Assembly: GCA_947475735.1 (NCBI GenBank)
Contig: CANJLQ010000013.1
Span: forward strand, 57,634 to 121,633
Origin: Caulobacteraceae bacterium
Lineage (GTDB): Bacteria; Pseudomonadota; Alphaproteobacteria; Caulobacterales; Caulobacteraceae
DNA: 64,000 nucleotides
Direction of reading: 5' to 3'
A program made the translations under genes and the position numbers. Shown here in pieces: positions 8,938 through 20,707 of the stretch. Positions within the stretch are counted from its first letter, which is position 1, and the number at the start of each line of letters is the position of its first letter. The notes beneath the pieces were generated by a model, which was given only the letters and a program-made list of their open reading frames with translations, had not been told where the DNA came from and searched no databases.

Positions 8938-10137
8938 GTGTCCGACGCCGAGCCGCTGGATTTCGACCGGATCGATCCGGTCTACCGCGCCTGGGCGGAG
9001 GACTATCTGAGGCAGACCGGGTTCGACCCCGCCGCCTTCCTCGCCGCGCCCCAGCCGGCCGAGGACGAGATGTTCTTCAAGGCCCTGCTGCCGAACTTCG
9101 AGGGCGACCGGGGGATCGGGGCGTTCAAGTTCGTCGAGGCCACGATGCGCCACTACGAGGCGCTGAGGCAGATCGCGGACCCGCTGTTCGGCGGTCTCGA
9201 CAAGGTCTCCAGCGTGCTGGACTTCGCCTCGGGCTACGGCCGCCTCACCCGCGCTCTGCTCCAGCGGCTGCCGGCCGATCGGATCTGGGTGTCGGACATC
9301 TATGCCGAGGCGATCGACTGGCAGGTGGCGACGTTCGGGGTCAACGGTTTCGCCTCCGTGCCCGATCCCGCCGCCCTCCACCACGACCGCAAGCACGACA
9401 TCATCTTCGTCGGCTCCCTGTTCTCGCATCTCCCGGCCGAGCTGTTCCGGGCCTGGCTCACGACCTTGCATGGCATGCTCTCGCCGCGAGGCGTGCTGGC
9501 GTTCAGCGTGCACGACGCATCGATCCTGCCCGCCGACCAGACCATGGACGAGACCGGCATCCGGTTCTTCCCCTGGAGCGAAAGCGGCAGTCTGGATCCG
9601 GCCATCTACGGCATGACCTATGTCACCGAGGCCTTCGTCGCAGACGCCATCGCGCGGGTTTCACCCGAGACGTCGCCTTGGCGCGTCTTCCACAAAGGGC
9701 TGTACGAGAACCAGGCCCTCTATGTCGTCGGAGCCGCCGGCCAGGACCTGTCCCTTCTGACGATGGCCTGCCCCCCGCTGGGCGGCTTCGAACGGGCGAC
9801 CCTGCTGACGGACGGCTCGGTCGAGTTCTCGGGCTGGGCGATTGAGCGCACGCCCGGCGCGGGCCTGCGCCTCACCGTTCACCTCGACGGGCTTGAGATC
9901 AAGACGGCCGAGCCGACCGGCGACCGGCCGGACGTGCAGCCCACCTTTCCCGCCTCCCCGACCCCGCCCTTCGGCTGGCGGTTCCGGGTGTCGCGCGGAG
10001 AGGCCGCGGAGGGCGCGACGATTCGTCTGGCGATGGAGAGCACGTCCGGCCTGACGACCTTCGCCTATGCCCGGATGCCCTCGGATCCGGCCCTGACCTA
10101 TTCGGGCTGGTCGCGACGGGCGCTGCGCCAGGGCTGA
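8938..10137 (+). CDS. Class I SAM-dependent methyltransferase with C-terminal extension
   Basis: 399-residue protein. A Rossmann-type methyltransferase domain covers about residues 80-230, with the SAM-binding glycine motif VLDFASGYGRLTR, an acidic partner in IWVSDIYAEA and FVGSLFSHLP. Residues 270-399 form an extra, beta-rich segment without a motif known to me. The GTG start at 8938 lies two bases after the hemB stop, a tight coupling. Substrate unknown; a link to tetrapyrrole chemistry from its position is only a guess. The gene ends just before the tRNA-Val fragment, so it marks the last chromosomal gene before the integrated element. Confidence 0.8.
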   Translation: MSDAEPLDFDRIDPVYRAWAEDYLRQTGFDPAAFLAAPQPAEDEMFFKALLPNFEGDRGIGAFKFVEATMRHYEALRQIADPLFGGLDKVSSVLDFASGYGRLTRALLQRLPADRIWVSDIYAEAIDWQVATFGVNGFASVPDPAALHHDRKHDIIFVGSLFSHLPAELFRAWLTTLHGMLSPRGVLAFSVHDASILPADQTMDETGIRFFPWSESGSLDPAIYGMTYVTEAFVADAIARVSPETSPWRVFHKGLYENQALYVVGAAGQDLSLLTMACPPLGGFERATLLTDGSVEFSGWAIERTPGAGLRLTVHLDGLEIKTAEPTGDRPDVQPTFPASPTPPFGWRFRVSRGEAAEGATIRLAMESTSGLTTFAYARMPSDPALTYSGWSRRALRQG

Positions 10138-10140
10138 GGG

Positions 10141-10185
10141 TGGTAGGCGGCGACGGGTTCGAACCGCCGACCCTCTCGGTGTAAA
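10141..10185 (-). mobile_element. 3' fragment of tRNA-Val(TAC): attachment site of an integrated element
   Basis: Read on the minus strand, these 45 bases match the 3' part of a tRNA-Val(TAC): anticodon loop TTTACAC, stem half CGAGA, variable loop, T arm with GGTTCGAAC, acceptor half and encoded CCA. The match stops exactly at the 5' side of the anticodon loop; beyond it the sequence is unrelated, so no cloverleaf can form. Tyrosine integrases often use the anticodon loop to 3' end of a tRNA as core site. An integrase begins 184 bases away. The intact tRNA should stand at the element's far right end; I found no second copy in this window. Confidence 0.85.
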
Positions 10186-10368
10186 GCGGCCCAGATCGCT
10201 TTTCAGCCTGTTTCATCACGTTCCAAAATGTCTCTAAGTCACTGAAAACTATCGATACGGCCGCTTCACCTCTTTGCGGGGTTTTGCAGCGAAACGTGCA
10301 CAAACTGCCCCCCTATTGCCCCCCTTTATGGTAGGCTGGCTTGGTCCGATTTACCAAACAGCCTTCCG
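10186..10368. other. Non-coding stretch between att core and integrase
   Basis: AT-richer segment with short repeated C-runs around 10306-10326. No gene seen. It probably holds the integrase promoter and the arm-type binding sites usual for this class, but I cannot point to individual sites. Confidence 0.4.
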
Positions 10369-11946
10369 ATGCCCAGCCTCGTCATCACGACCGATCGTCA
10401 GCTCGCAAGTCTCAAGCCGCTCGATAAGCGGTACGAACGTCGTGTCTCTGGCGCGCGCGGTCTGAGCGTGCGGGTCTGGCCGTCGGGTCTAACCCAGTTC
10501 GAGGTGCGATACGCTGTCGGCAGCGGGCCTCGGCGGCGCGCGATCCTGGGCGACTATCCCGCAATCTCTCTTGCCGATGCACGAGAAAAGGCGACGGCGC
10601 TCAGGCTGGACGTTCTCAAGGGCGTTGATCCCGTGGCGGAGCGCCTCGCCGCAGAGCGTCCCGCACCGCCGCAAGAGACGCTGGACCAGGTGGCGGAGAC
10701 CTACTGGACGGCAGCCGAACTGGGGCTGCACGGCGGCCGTCGACGACCCAAGCGTCCACGGACGATCGCCAACGAACGACACCTTTGGCAACGCCACATC
10801 TCTGCGTCCCTCGGCGCGACGGCACCGCGCGATCTGAAGCGAGCCGAGGTCAAGACGTTCATGCGCTCGCTCGTGACCGAGCGGCGCCTCTCGGCCGCCA
10901 GCGCGGCCTCGATCGGCGGGCTCCTTCACAGCGTCATGGCCTACTGTGTTCAGGAGGAACTGGTCGAGGCTAATCCTGTCGTGGGGCTCGCGCGTCCTCT
11001 CGCCCTCGTCTCGCGCGACCGGCTGCTGGATGATGCTGGCCTGAAGCTGGTCTGGGACATCGCGCTGGACGGCGCTCAGCCTCGCCCGCCCGGCTATCTC
11101 AACATCGGGCTCGCGGCCCGGCCGGAGCCAGTGATGGCGCTCGCCATTCAGCTGCTCATGCTCACCCTCACGCGGCGTAACGAGGTGGCGGGAGCCCGAA
11201 AGGCTGAGTTCGACCTGGAGGCTGGCCTCTGGGTCATTCCGGCCGAGCGCGCCAAGGCGAACCACCAGCACGTCGTGCCATTGAGCCCGCAGGCCCTGAA
11301 CGTGCTCACCGAGGCCTTCGCGCTTGATCCCGCCAGCCCTTTCATCTTCCCCTCCCCGCGCGTCGCCGATCAATGCATTGATGAACAGGCCATCACGCGC
11401 ACCTTTTCCCGCATTTTCGAGCGCAGGAAGCTGCCGCTGCGGTCCCCTCACGACGTCCGCCGGACCGGGGCGACGACTCTGACGGGGCGTTATGGCGTGA
11501 CCCGCTTCATCGTGGGCCTCGTTCTTGGCCACACGCCCAAGGACGGCGCGGCGGTCACCGCCGTCTACGACCGCTATACCTATGTCCCGGAAAAGCGGGA
11601 CGCATTGGTGAAGTGGGCCGGGCATCTCACCGGCGTTCCTGTGGGATTGCCCGCAGCCGGGGCGAACACCACCGCCGCGGCGGCCGACCGCGCCGAGGAT
11701 CTGGAGACGGCGAAGCGGCGTGCGCTCGACCTGTGCTCCGAGGGTCGAACCCAGCAGGCAGTCATGACGATGTGCATGGCCGCGAGCCGTGTCGGCGCGG
11801 TTTCACCGGCGCATATGGACCTCCTCGCGAACATCGGCCTTGAGCTTGCCGGTAAGAACGACTGGTCGGAACTGGAGGCCTGGATCAACGGCTTCAGCCA
11901 AGAGCCGGCCGCCACACTTCCCGCCCTGTCGTTGCCGCTGCGATGA
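10369..11946 (+). CDS. Tyrosine-type site-specific integrase, P4-like
   Basis: 525-residue integrase. An N-terminal arm-binding domain (about 20-95; GARGLSVRVWPSG, AILGDYPAISLADAREKA) is followed by a core-binding helical domain (about 100-210) and a catalytic domain. Catalytic residues visible are Arg269 in LTRRNE, His361 and Arg364 in PHDVRR, His388 in LGHTP, and Tyr400 in VYDRYTY (Tyr403 is an alternative). About 100 residues follow the tyrosine, longer than usual, and look helical without a known motif. The gene lies 184 bases from the tRNA-Val fragment, which fits it as the enzyme that inserted the element. Confidence 0.93.
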   Translation: MPSLVITTDRQLASLKPLDKRYERRVSGARGLSVRVWPSGLTQFEVRYAVGSGPRRRAILGDYPAISLADAREKATALRLDVLKGVDPVAERLAAERPAPPQETLDQVAETYWTAAELGLHGGRRRPKRPRTIANERHLWQRHISASLGATAPRDLKRAEVKTFMRSLVTERRLSAASAASIGGLLHSVMAYCVQEELVEANPVVGLARPLALVSRDRLLDDAGLKLVWDIALDGAQPRPPGYLNIGLAARPEPVMALAIQLLMLTLTRRNEVAGARKAEFDLEAGLWVIPAERAKANHQHVVPLSPQALNVLTEAFALDPASPFIFPSPRVADQCIDEQAITRTFSRIFERRKLPLRSPHDVRRTGATTLTGRYGVTRFIVGLVLGHTPKDGAAVTAVYDRYTYVPEKRDALVKWAGHLTGVPVGLPAAGANTTAAAADRAEDLETAKRRALDLCSEGRTQQAVMTMCMAASRVGAVSPAHMDLLANIGLELAGKNDWSELEAWINGFSQEPAATLPALSLPLR

Positions 11947-12076
11947 ACGCGACCGGAGTTCCGCGGCTATAGTCCCGAGCGAACCGCAGGGGCCTGGCGA
12001 CGGCGGTGGACGGTCGAACCAGGGCCGACGTGACCGCGGGATTGTGCAAGAGACGCTGCCCTGGCGTCCGACAGCC

Positions 12077-12127
12077 CTTAAACCCCAAAAATCCGCGAAA
12101 CCTTGTGCTTAAACCCCAAAAATCCGC
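12077..12127 (+). promoter_or_regulatory. Direct repeats in front of the AbiEi-Fic gene
   Basis: An identical 20-base sequence beginning CTTAAACCCC and ending AATCCGC occurs at 12077-12096 and 12108-12127, a 31-base step (about three helical turns). A partial third copy (AAATCCGCT) follows at 12160. The AbiEi-like winged-helix domain of the gene product just downstream is a natural candidate to bind such repeats for autoregulation; that is inference. Confidence 0.55.
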
Positions 12128-12152
12128 TATGAGCGCTATTGAAAGATCGCTC

Positions 12153-13649
12153 ATGCCCATAAATCCGCTGGCCAGCCTACCCGAGGTCTTCTTCTCGACA
12201 ACGACCTTGTCGGATGCAGTGGCGCGCGCGCGGGCCAATGGCACCGTCCGCCAGATCGGGCCCCGGCTCTATACGAAGAACCTGATCGATGCGCCGGAGC
12301 AGGTCATTCGCCGCAATCTTTGGCCGGTGGTCGCCGCCTATGCGCCCGAGGCGCTGATCGCCGATCGGACGGCGATTGAGAACGCCCCTGCATCCGATGG
12401 TTCCGTCTTCGTGATCTCGGACCGGAAGCGCGCAGTTGAGCTGCCGGGCATCACCATCCGCCCAAGACGCGGGCCGCCCGCACTCGACACCGACCTCCCC
12501 TTCATCGGCGGCCTGAGGCTGTCCTCCCAGGCCAGGGCCTTCCTCGACAACATGGCCCCTTCGCGCCGCCGCGGCAGCGAGGTCAGCCGGACCCTCACTC
12601 AGTCCGAGCTCGAAACCCGGCTTGACGACCTGGTCCGCCGAAACGGGGCTGAAGCGCTCAACCGTCTGCGCGATGAGGCGCGGCGTCTCGCGCCCGCGCT
12701 CGGTCGCGAGACTGAACTTGTCGAGCTCGACCGCTTGATCGGCGCCTTGCTCGGCACCCGCGAAACGCCGCTGGAGACCGATCGGGGGCGGGCTCGGAGC
12801 CGAGGGCTACCCTACGATCCTGATCGCATGGCGCTGTTCGAGACCCTCTATGCCGAACTGCGCGCGACGGCGCCGGCGAGCCGCGTTGCGCGCGACCGGA
12901 GCCCCGACGGTCGGGCAACCCTGGCCTTTTTCGAGGCCTATTTCTCCAACTTCATCGAGGGCACGGAGTTCGAGGTGGCCGAGGCCGCGGACATCGTCTT
13001 CCGCAACAGGATCCCCAATGCCCGACCGGCCGATGCCCATGATGTGCTGGGCACCTGGCGCATCGTCTCCGATCCGCTCGAGATGGGACGCCGACCCCGC
13101 ACCCCCGCCGAACTCTACGATCTTGTTCGCGGCCGCCATGCCGTCCTGATGGCGGCGCGCCCGGAAAAAGGACCGGGCCGGTTCAAGCAGGAGACCAATC
13201 GCGCCGGCCGGACCGTGTTCGTCGCCCCCGACCAGGTGGAGGGCACCCTCGCGGGCGGGTTCGAGCTTTATCGAAGCCTCGACACGCCCCTCGCGCGGGC
13301 CGTCTATATGATGTTCCTGATCTCGGAGGTTCACCCGTTCGCAGACGGAAACGGCCGGATCGCCCGCATCATGATGAACGCCGAGCTGGTCGCCGAAGGC
13401 GAGGAACGCATCATCATCCCGACGATTTTCCGCAGCAACTATCTGACGTCACTGAAGGCCCTGTCCAATACGGGAAACCCCCGCCCGCTGGTACGCACGC
13501 TCGATTTTGCGCAGCGCTGGGTCCTGGCTTTGCCATGGCGAGGCATCGCCGACACCCAGGTCAGCCTGACGCGCGTGAACGCCTTCATGGATCCCGCCGA
13601 GGCCGACGATGTCGGCATCCGGCTGCAGATACACGACGGGATCGATTAA
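12153..13649 (+). CDS. AbiEi-like domain fused to Fic AMPylase domain
   Basis: 498-residue two-domain protein. Residues 1-115 look like the type IV antitoxin AbiEi fold: a winged helix (LPEVFFSTTTLSDAVARARANGTVRQIGPRLYT), then a segment with ALIADRTAIENAP and a basic strand. A Fic domain follows, with the complete active motif HPFADGNGRIAR starting at His394; Fic enzymes transfer AMP or similar groups to protein hydroxyls. Residues 265-270 read SNFIEG, matching the inhibitory motif S/T-x-x-x-E-G/N, so the inhibitory helix lies within the same chain before the Fic core. ATG 12153 has a GAAAG sequence upstream; ATG 12129 is an alternative. Located inside the integrated element; role in defence or element maintenance is inferred. 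Confidence 0.82.
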   Translation: MPINPLASLPEVFFSTTTLSDAVARARANGTVRQIGPRLYTKNLIDAPEQVIRRNLWPVVAAYAPEALIADRTAIENAPASDGSVFVISDRKRAVELPGITIRPRRGPPALDTDLPFIGGLRLSSQARAFLDNMAPSRRRGSEVSRTLTQSELETRLDDLVRRNGAEALNRLRDEARRLAPALGRETELVELDRLIGALLGTRETPLETDRGRARSRGLPYDPDRMALFETLYAELRATAPASRVARDRSPDGRATLAFFEAYFSNFIEGTEFEVAEAADIVFRNRIPNARPADAHDVLGTWRIVSDPLEMGRRPRTPAELYDLVRGRHAVLMAARPEKGPGRFKQETNRAGRTVFVAPDQVEGTLAGGFELYRSLDTPLARAVYMMFLISEVHPFADGNGRIARIMMNAELVAEGEERIIIPTIFRSNYLTSLKALSNTGNPRPLVRTLDFAQRWVLALPWRGIADTQVSLTRVNAFMDPAEADDVGIRLQIHDGID

Positions 13650-13696
13650 GCGCAGCCCACCCATCGGTTTCTGACGTCGGAACGGACCCCCGCTCA

Positions 13697-14119
13697 TCAG
13701 AATCCGAAATCGATCTGATCAGCGTTCAATCGCCCGGATCTCCGTCGCGTCCGGGTCGGTTTCTCCATCACCGCTTCCGGCTCGATGAGCAAGTCCGGCT
13801 GCACCACAGGCGGCGGTGGAGCCGCCGCCTGTGCGGTCCGGATCGGGGCCCTGCGCGGCATACCGGGCAGGCGCGGTCGCAACGGAGGCTGAAGCGACGC
13901 GACATCGCCACGCGCGCCTTTCCAGGCCGTCAACTCGCTTTCCCACCAGGCGACGCGGCCGGGCGACACCACCACCGGCGTGGGAAAGGCTCCGCTCCGC
14001 TGCATCCGCCAGGCCGTGGTCCGGCTGATCCCGGCCATATCCTGAACGCGGTCCCAGGGCAGCAGACGGTCCTCGGGTCCGCCGCTTTCGACGGCCGCGC
14101 CGTTCAGCCGGAATGGCAT
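13697..14119 (-). CDS. AlpA-type helix-turn-helix regulator
   Basis: 140-residue DNA-binding protein. Residues 20-66 form a MerR-like/AlpA fold: LLPWDRVQDMAGISRTTAWRMQRSGAFPTPVVVSPGRVAWWESELTAWK, with the typical W-x-x-S-E-L ending. The rest is a proline- and arginine-rich tail (PPPP, RRSGRL) with no motif. AlpA proteins of P4-like elements act on integrase or excision genes, which suits its position in the element. It runs opposite to the Fic gene, its stop lying 47 bases past the Fic stop. Confidence 0.75.
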   Translation of the reverse strand: MPFRLNGAAVESGGPEDRLLPWDRVQDMAGISRTTAWRMQRSGAFPTPVVVSPGRVAWWESELTAWKGARGDVASLQPPLRPRLPGMPRRAPIRTAQAAAPPPPVVQPDLLIEPEAVMEKPTRTRRRSGRLNADQIDFGF

Positions 14120-14249
14120 GACGCGCTCCTTTCCGGAATCCGCGCGACCGCCCTGATCCCAAGCGGACAGGCCTTCGCCGAAAGCGCCGGACGCGGTGTC
14201 AGGATCGAAGGGGCTAGAAGATCAAGCCGCACGCCCTCACGCGCCCGCG

Positions 14250-14528
14250 TCATGGGGCGCGCCTCTCGTCCACTGGCCGCTCCCATGACGCGCGCCGCAA
14301 TCCGGAGTCCTGGGCTTCGGCCCAGCCACGCAGCACGCCGCGCGGATAGAGGGGCTTGCCGCGGATATGCCGGCAGGGCGGTCCGTTGCCGACCGACCAG
14401 GCCCGCGCCAGGGTGGTCGGCTTCATGCGGATGCCGAACCGCTGGAGGAACTCGGAGGCCTGGTTGCGGGTGAGCAGGTCGTCATCCCGCTCAGCGTCCG
14501 CGTCAGCGTCTTTGGGGTCTGCAGTCAT
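14250..14528 (-). CDS. Small helix-turn-helix (excisionase-like) protein
   Basis: 92-residue protein. After an acidic N-terminus (DPKDADADAERDDD) comes LLTRNQASEFLQRFGIRMKPTTLARAWSVGNGPPCRHIRGKPLYPRGVLRGWAEA, the helix-turn-helix plus wing of excisionase-like DNA-binding proteins that read a tip residue pair and end in a hydrophobic helix. The start at 14528 overlaps the stop of the upstream RadC/SLT chimera by four bases (ATGA), so the two are translationally coupled. The longer upstream start is less likely because it would overlap that gene further. Confidence 0.65.
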   Translation of the reverse strand: MTADPKDADADAERDDDLLTRNQASEFLQRFGIRMKPTTLARAWSVGNGPPCRHIRGKPLYPRGVLRGWAEAQDSGLRRASWERPVDERRAP

Positions 14529-15325
14529 CGTGCGCCTCCCGCCCGGCATTCTCGTGAACTGCGCACCCCACGGCCGGCGGTCAGGGCGAGATAGCAGTCC
14601 ACCACGCTGACGACATACTCCTGGGTCTCGCGAATGTCGGGGATGCGGCCCAGCCGGGCGACCCGGCCGGGGCCCGCGTTGTAGGCGGCCAAGGCCAGGC
14701 GAAGATCGCCAAACCGAAGCATCTGCCTTGCCAGATAGTCCGCGCCGCCCGAGAGGTTCTCGACCGGATCGAAGCGGTCGCGCACGCCGAGCTCTGCGGC
14801 GGTGCCGGGCATCAGCTGGGCCAGGCCGCAGGCCCCGACCGGCGAACAGGCCTCGTTGCGATAGGCACTTTCATCCGCGACCAGCTCATCGCGGAGGAGA
14901 AGATTGCGCCGATCGAGATAGAGGGCGCGGAACTGTTCTCTCGGCAGATGCGCCAGGGCCGTCACCGCATAGGTCCGCAGTGCCTCCCATGACGACAGCA
15001 CCGGCCGACGGCTGGCGGCGTGCCGCGCCACGCGGATGGCCAGTTGCCGCAGGAACTTGAGCTCCATGATCACGGCCGGCCCCACCCCAGGAACGCGCGC
15101 CAGTTCGGGCACGTCCGCCGCCGCGATATCGCCCAGCCCGCCGAACCGGTCGAGCAGGTCCGATGCGAGCGTTCGGACGGGAACAGCGCCGGGCACGCGG
15201 TCCAGCAGTAGGCACAGCAGATCGATATCCGCGAGCGAATCCAGACCCAAGAGCGTCGGCTTGCCCTCAGGTCGGCACGTCAGATCGGAGCATGGGTTCG
15301 ACGAAACGTCGGGGAGCGGTCTCAT
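14525..15325 (-). CDS. Chimera of RadC N-terminal part and lytic transglycosylase C-terminal part
   Basis: 266-residue protein made of two unrelated family pieces in one frame. Residues 30-150 follow RadC/JAB: a helix-hairpin-helix (ELARVPGVGPAVIMELKF) and the first part of the MPN fold up to FRALYLDRRNLLLRDELVAD. The HNHPSGD metal site of RadC is absent. From residue 152 on it follows soluble lytic transglycosylases: ESAYRNEACSPVGACGLAQLMPGTAAELGV with the presumptive catalytic Glu152, then GGADYLARQMLRFGDLRLALAAYNAGPGRV. The switch falls at about 14870-14878. It overlaps the excisionase-like gene by four bases. It may be a working fusion or the scar of a deletion joining two element genes. 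Confidence 0.8.
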   Translation of the reverse strand: MRPLPDVSSNPCSDLTCRPEGKPTLLGLDSLADIDLLCLLLDRVPGAVPVRTLASDLLDRFGGLGDIAAADVPELARVPGVGPAVIMELKFLRQLAIRVARHAASRRPVLSSWEALRTYAVTALAHLPREQFRALYLDRRNLLLRDELVADESAYRNEACSPVGACGLAQLMPGTAAELGVRDRFDPVENLSGGADYLARQMLRFGDLRLALAAYNAGPGRVARLGRIPDIRETQEYVVSVVDCYLALTAGRGVRSSRECRAGGAR

Positions 15326-15807
15326 GGCGGCCTCCGGGCACCCGCTCCCCAGCGGAGCGGCTGCCCCGCCTGCCCTGCCTTTCCGCTCCCTTTGATCCGG
15401 ACGGGCACCGGCGGTCGGCTATCGCAAGGGTTCACCCCATTCTGTCGCGAGGCACGGGCTGCTCGGTGATCGCCGTCCTTGTCCTTTTCACCGTTTTCGG
15501 CCCAACGCCGTTTCCGGCCAAGTATGCGAAGGTCCCCCCGCTGCAGTAAGGCAGAGCGTTCTCCGTCAGGGTCCGCTTGTCTTAGACGCGACAGTCCACG
15601 CATGGGTCCAAGCGCCGATGCCCCGATTTCGATCACGGTTCAACCGTTCGAGTTTCATGCACCTGAGATCGGCAGCCTGACCGGCGTAGCCCGACGCCGC
15701 TCCGTTAAACTATATCGGCCCAACGCGGCGGAGAGCTGAAGGCCATCCGCCGCGCCGTCAATTGGGAGGCCACGCCGCCGGGGACGCGGGGCGGGGTTGA
15801 ACGGCGG
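15326..15807. other. Intergenic, no gene recognised
   Basis: About 480 bases between the chimera start and the cusF stop. Open frames here have no recognisable protein features and poor codon structure. An AT-richer patch with GTTAAACTATATCGG lies at about 15704-15719. The boundary between integrated-element genes and the copper region falls here, but no repeat marks it. Confidence 0.4.
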
Positions 15808-16220
15808 TTACTGCGGCCGAATGGCCGTCACTTCGCCCGCGCTGCCTGTGACGAGCATATCGAACTCGACCCGATCGCCGACCTTCGCCTGTTCGATCAG
15901 GGCGGGAGATGCGGAGAAGCCCATGTTCATCGCGGGCCATCCCAGGCTGGCGATCGGCTCATGCTCGATCGTGATCTTGCCGCCCTCCGCGTCGACGGCC
16001 GAAATCACCCCGCGCGCGGTCGCGGCTGTCTCTCCGGCCGCGGAGGCCGACATACCGTCCATCTCGGCCGGCGCGCCCGCGGGCGCGGCGACGGAACTGA
16101 CCTCACTCGGGGTTTCCGTTTGGGCCTCCGGCTGCTGACTGCAGGCCGCCAGGACGATGACCGCCCCGGCTGACAGGCTCAGGCGCAGCGCCAGCGTGCG
16201 CGATGTCGCGAACAGGTTCT

Positions 16221-16224
<4 letters not shown>
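15808..16224 (-). CDS. cusF: CusF-like periplasmic copper-binding protein
   Basis: 138-residue exported protein, the last gene of the cus operon. It begins with a lipoprotein-type signal (IVLAACSQQ) and an Ala/Thr-rich linker. Residues 70-138 form the CusF barrel: [36 protein letters not shown]...VGDRVEFDM. The copper/silver ligands of CusF correspond to the His, the Trp and the two Met of EHEP...LGWPAMNM. CusF hands Cu(I) to CusB. The ATG overlaps the cusA stop (ATGA, 16221-16224). Confidence 0.92.
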
Positions 16225-19369
<3,145 letters not shown>

Positions 19370-19373
<4 letters not shown>

Positions 19374-20707
19374 TGCCCGGACCTCCCGCGCGGGGCGGGC
19401 GCGACCATGGATGCGCCCGGTGGGGCGGCGGCGGCCGGCCGGCCGGCCGTCGGCGACGCCGGGGCGCGCACGGGCCCGGACGTCTCGCCGATCGGCCGCG
19501 CCGTGACGCCTGTCAGGCTGGCTTCGGAATCGATCAGGAACTGCCCCGACGCGACGATCCGTTCGCCTTCCCCGAGACCGGCCAGGATTTCGGTCTGCCC
19601 GCCGGCTTCCCGTCCGATGCGGACCTCGGCCGGTCGATAGCGGCCCTCCGGCAGGGCGAGCATGACGATGTCGCGCTCTCCGGTTCGGATCACCGCCTCG
19701 GTCGGCACGAGCAGTGCCGACGTCGAACCGCCGCCGAAGGTGATCCGGCCGAACATGCCGGGGCGCAGACGCCCCCCGCGATTGGTCATCTCGATCCGCC
19801 CGGTGACCGTGCGACTGTCGCCTACGAGTTCCGGCAACAGCGCGGTCAGCCGACCCGTGAACCGCTCGCCCGGGAACGCGGCCAGGGCCACTCCGACGGA
19901 CTGCCCGGCCCTCAGCTGGCTCGCCAGCGCCTCGGGGATGGCGGCGTTGACCCAGACGGTGGCCAGGCCGTTGATTTCGGCCAGGGTCATGCCCTGGGTG
20001 ACACTCATCCCGGCGCGCACGCCCAGCGTCTTGATCACGCCGCCTGTCGGACTGGTGATGGTGATCGTGTTGCGGGGTCGCCCACTGCGTTCGACCGAGG
20101 TGATCAGGGTCTCGGACATGCCCAGCAGAATCAATCGTTGCCGTGCTGCCTGGATAAGCGGCGAATTCCCGGTGCGTCGCACGGCCAGATACTCGGTCTG
20201 GGCTCCGCCCCACGACGGGATCAGCAGATCGACCAGAGGCGCGCCGGCGACGATCACGTCGCCCGGCGCGCGGTTGTAGACCCGCTGCACGAAGCCGTCC
20301 GCGCGCGACTGGACCACGGCGATATCGCGCTCATTGTAGTCGAGGATCGCCGTGGCGCTGAGGTCGCCCTCCAGGTCGCCGCGGCGGGCCGTGGCATACC
20401 GGACCCCGAGATTCTGGGTCAGGGCCGGGTCGATCCTAACGCCGGGGGTGGCGCTGTCTCCTCCCTCATCGGCATATCTGGGGATGGTGTCCATGTTCAT
20501 GGACGACTTCCCTGGCCCCGGGTAGCGTTCGTTGGGGATCATGGGGTCGTACCAATAGAGGATCTCGCGCTCCCCTCCCCCGTCGGTGGTCACGTCGGCG
20601 GCACCGTCCATGCGCTGGGCGATGACGAGACCGCCACCAACGCCGGTTCCGACCAGAAACAGGGCGCCCACGGCGATGCCGAGGCGATTGTTGCGAAACG
20701 CGCTCAT
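19370..20707 (-). CDS. cusB: Copper/silver efflux RND periplasmic adaptor
   Basis: 445-residue membrane-fusion protein linking CusA and CusC. An N-terminal membrane anchor ([22 protein letters not shown]) is followed by a heavy-metal-binding segment with [25 protein letters not shown], the Met-containing N-terminal metal site of CusB that receives Cu(I) from CusF. Barrel-sandwich, beta-barrel and membrane-proximal parts follow ([42 protein letters not shown]). It ends with a low-complexity Pro/Ala tail. Start and stop each overlap the neighbouring cus gene by four bases. Confidence 0.94.

Noticed and set aside
15479..15739. 86-codon open frame before the copper region
   Set aside because: Composition dominated by Arg, Ser and Pro, no start signal, no known motif.
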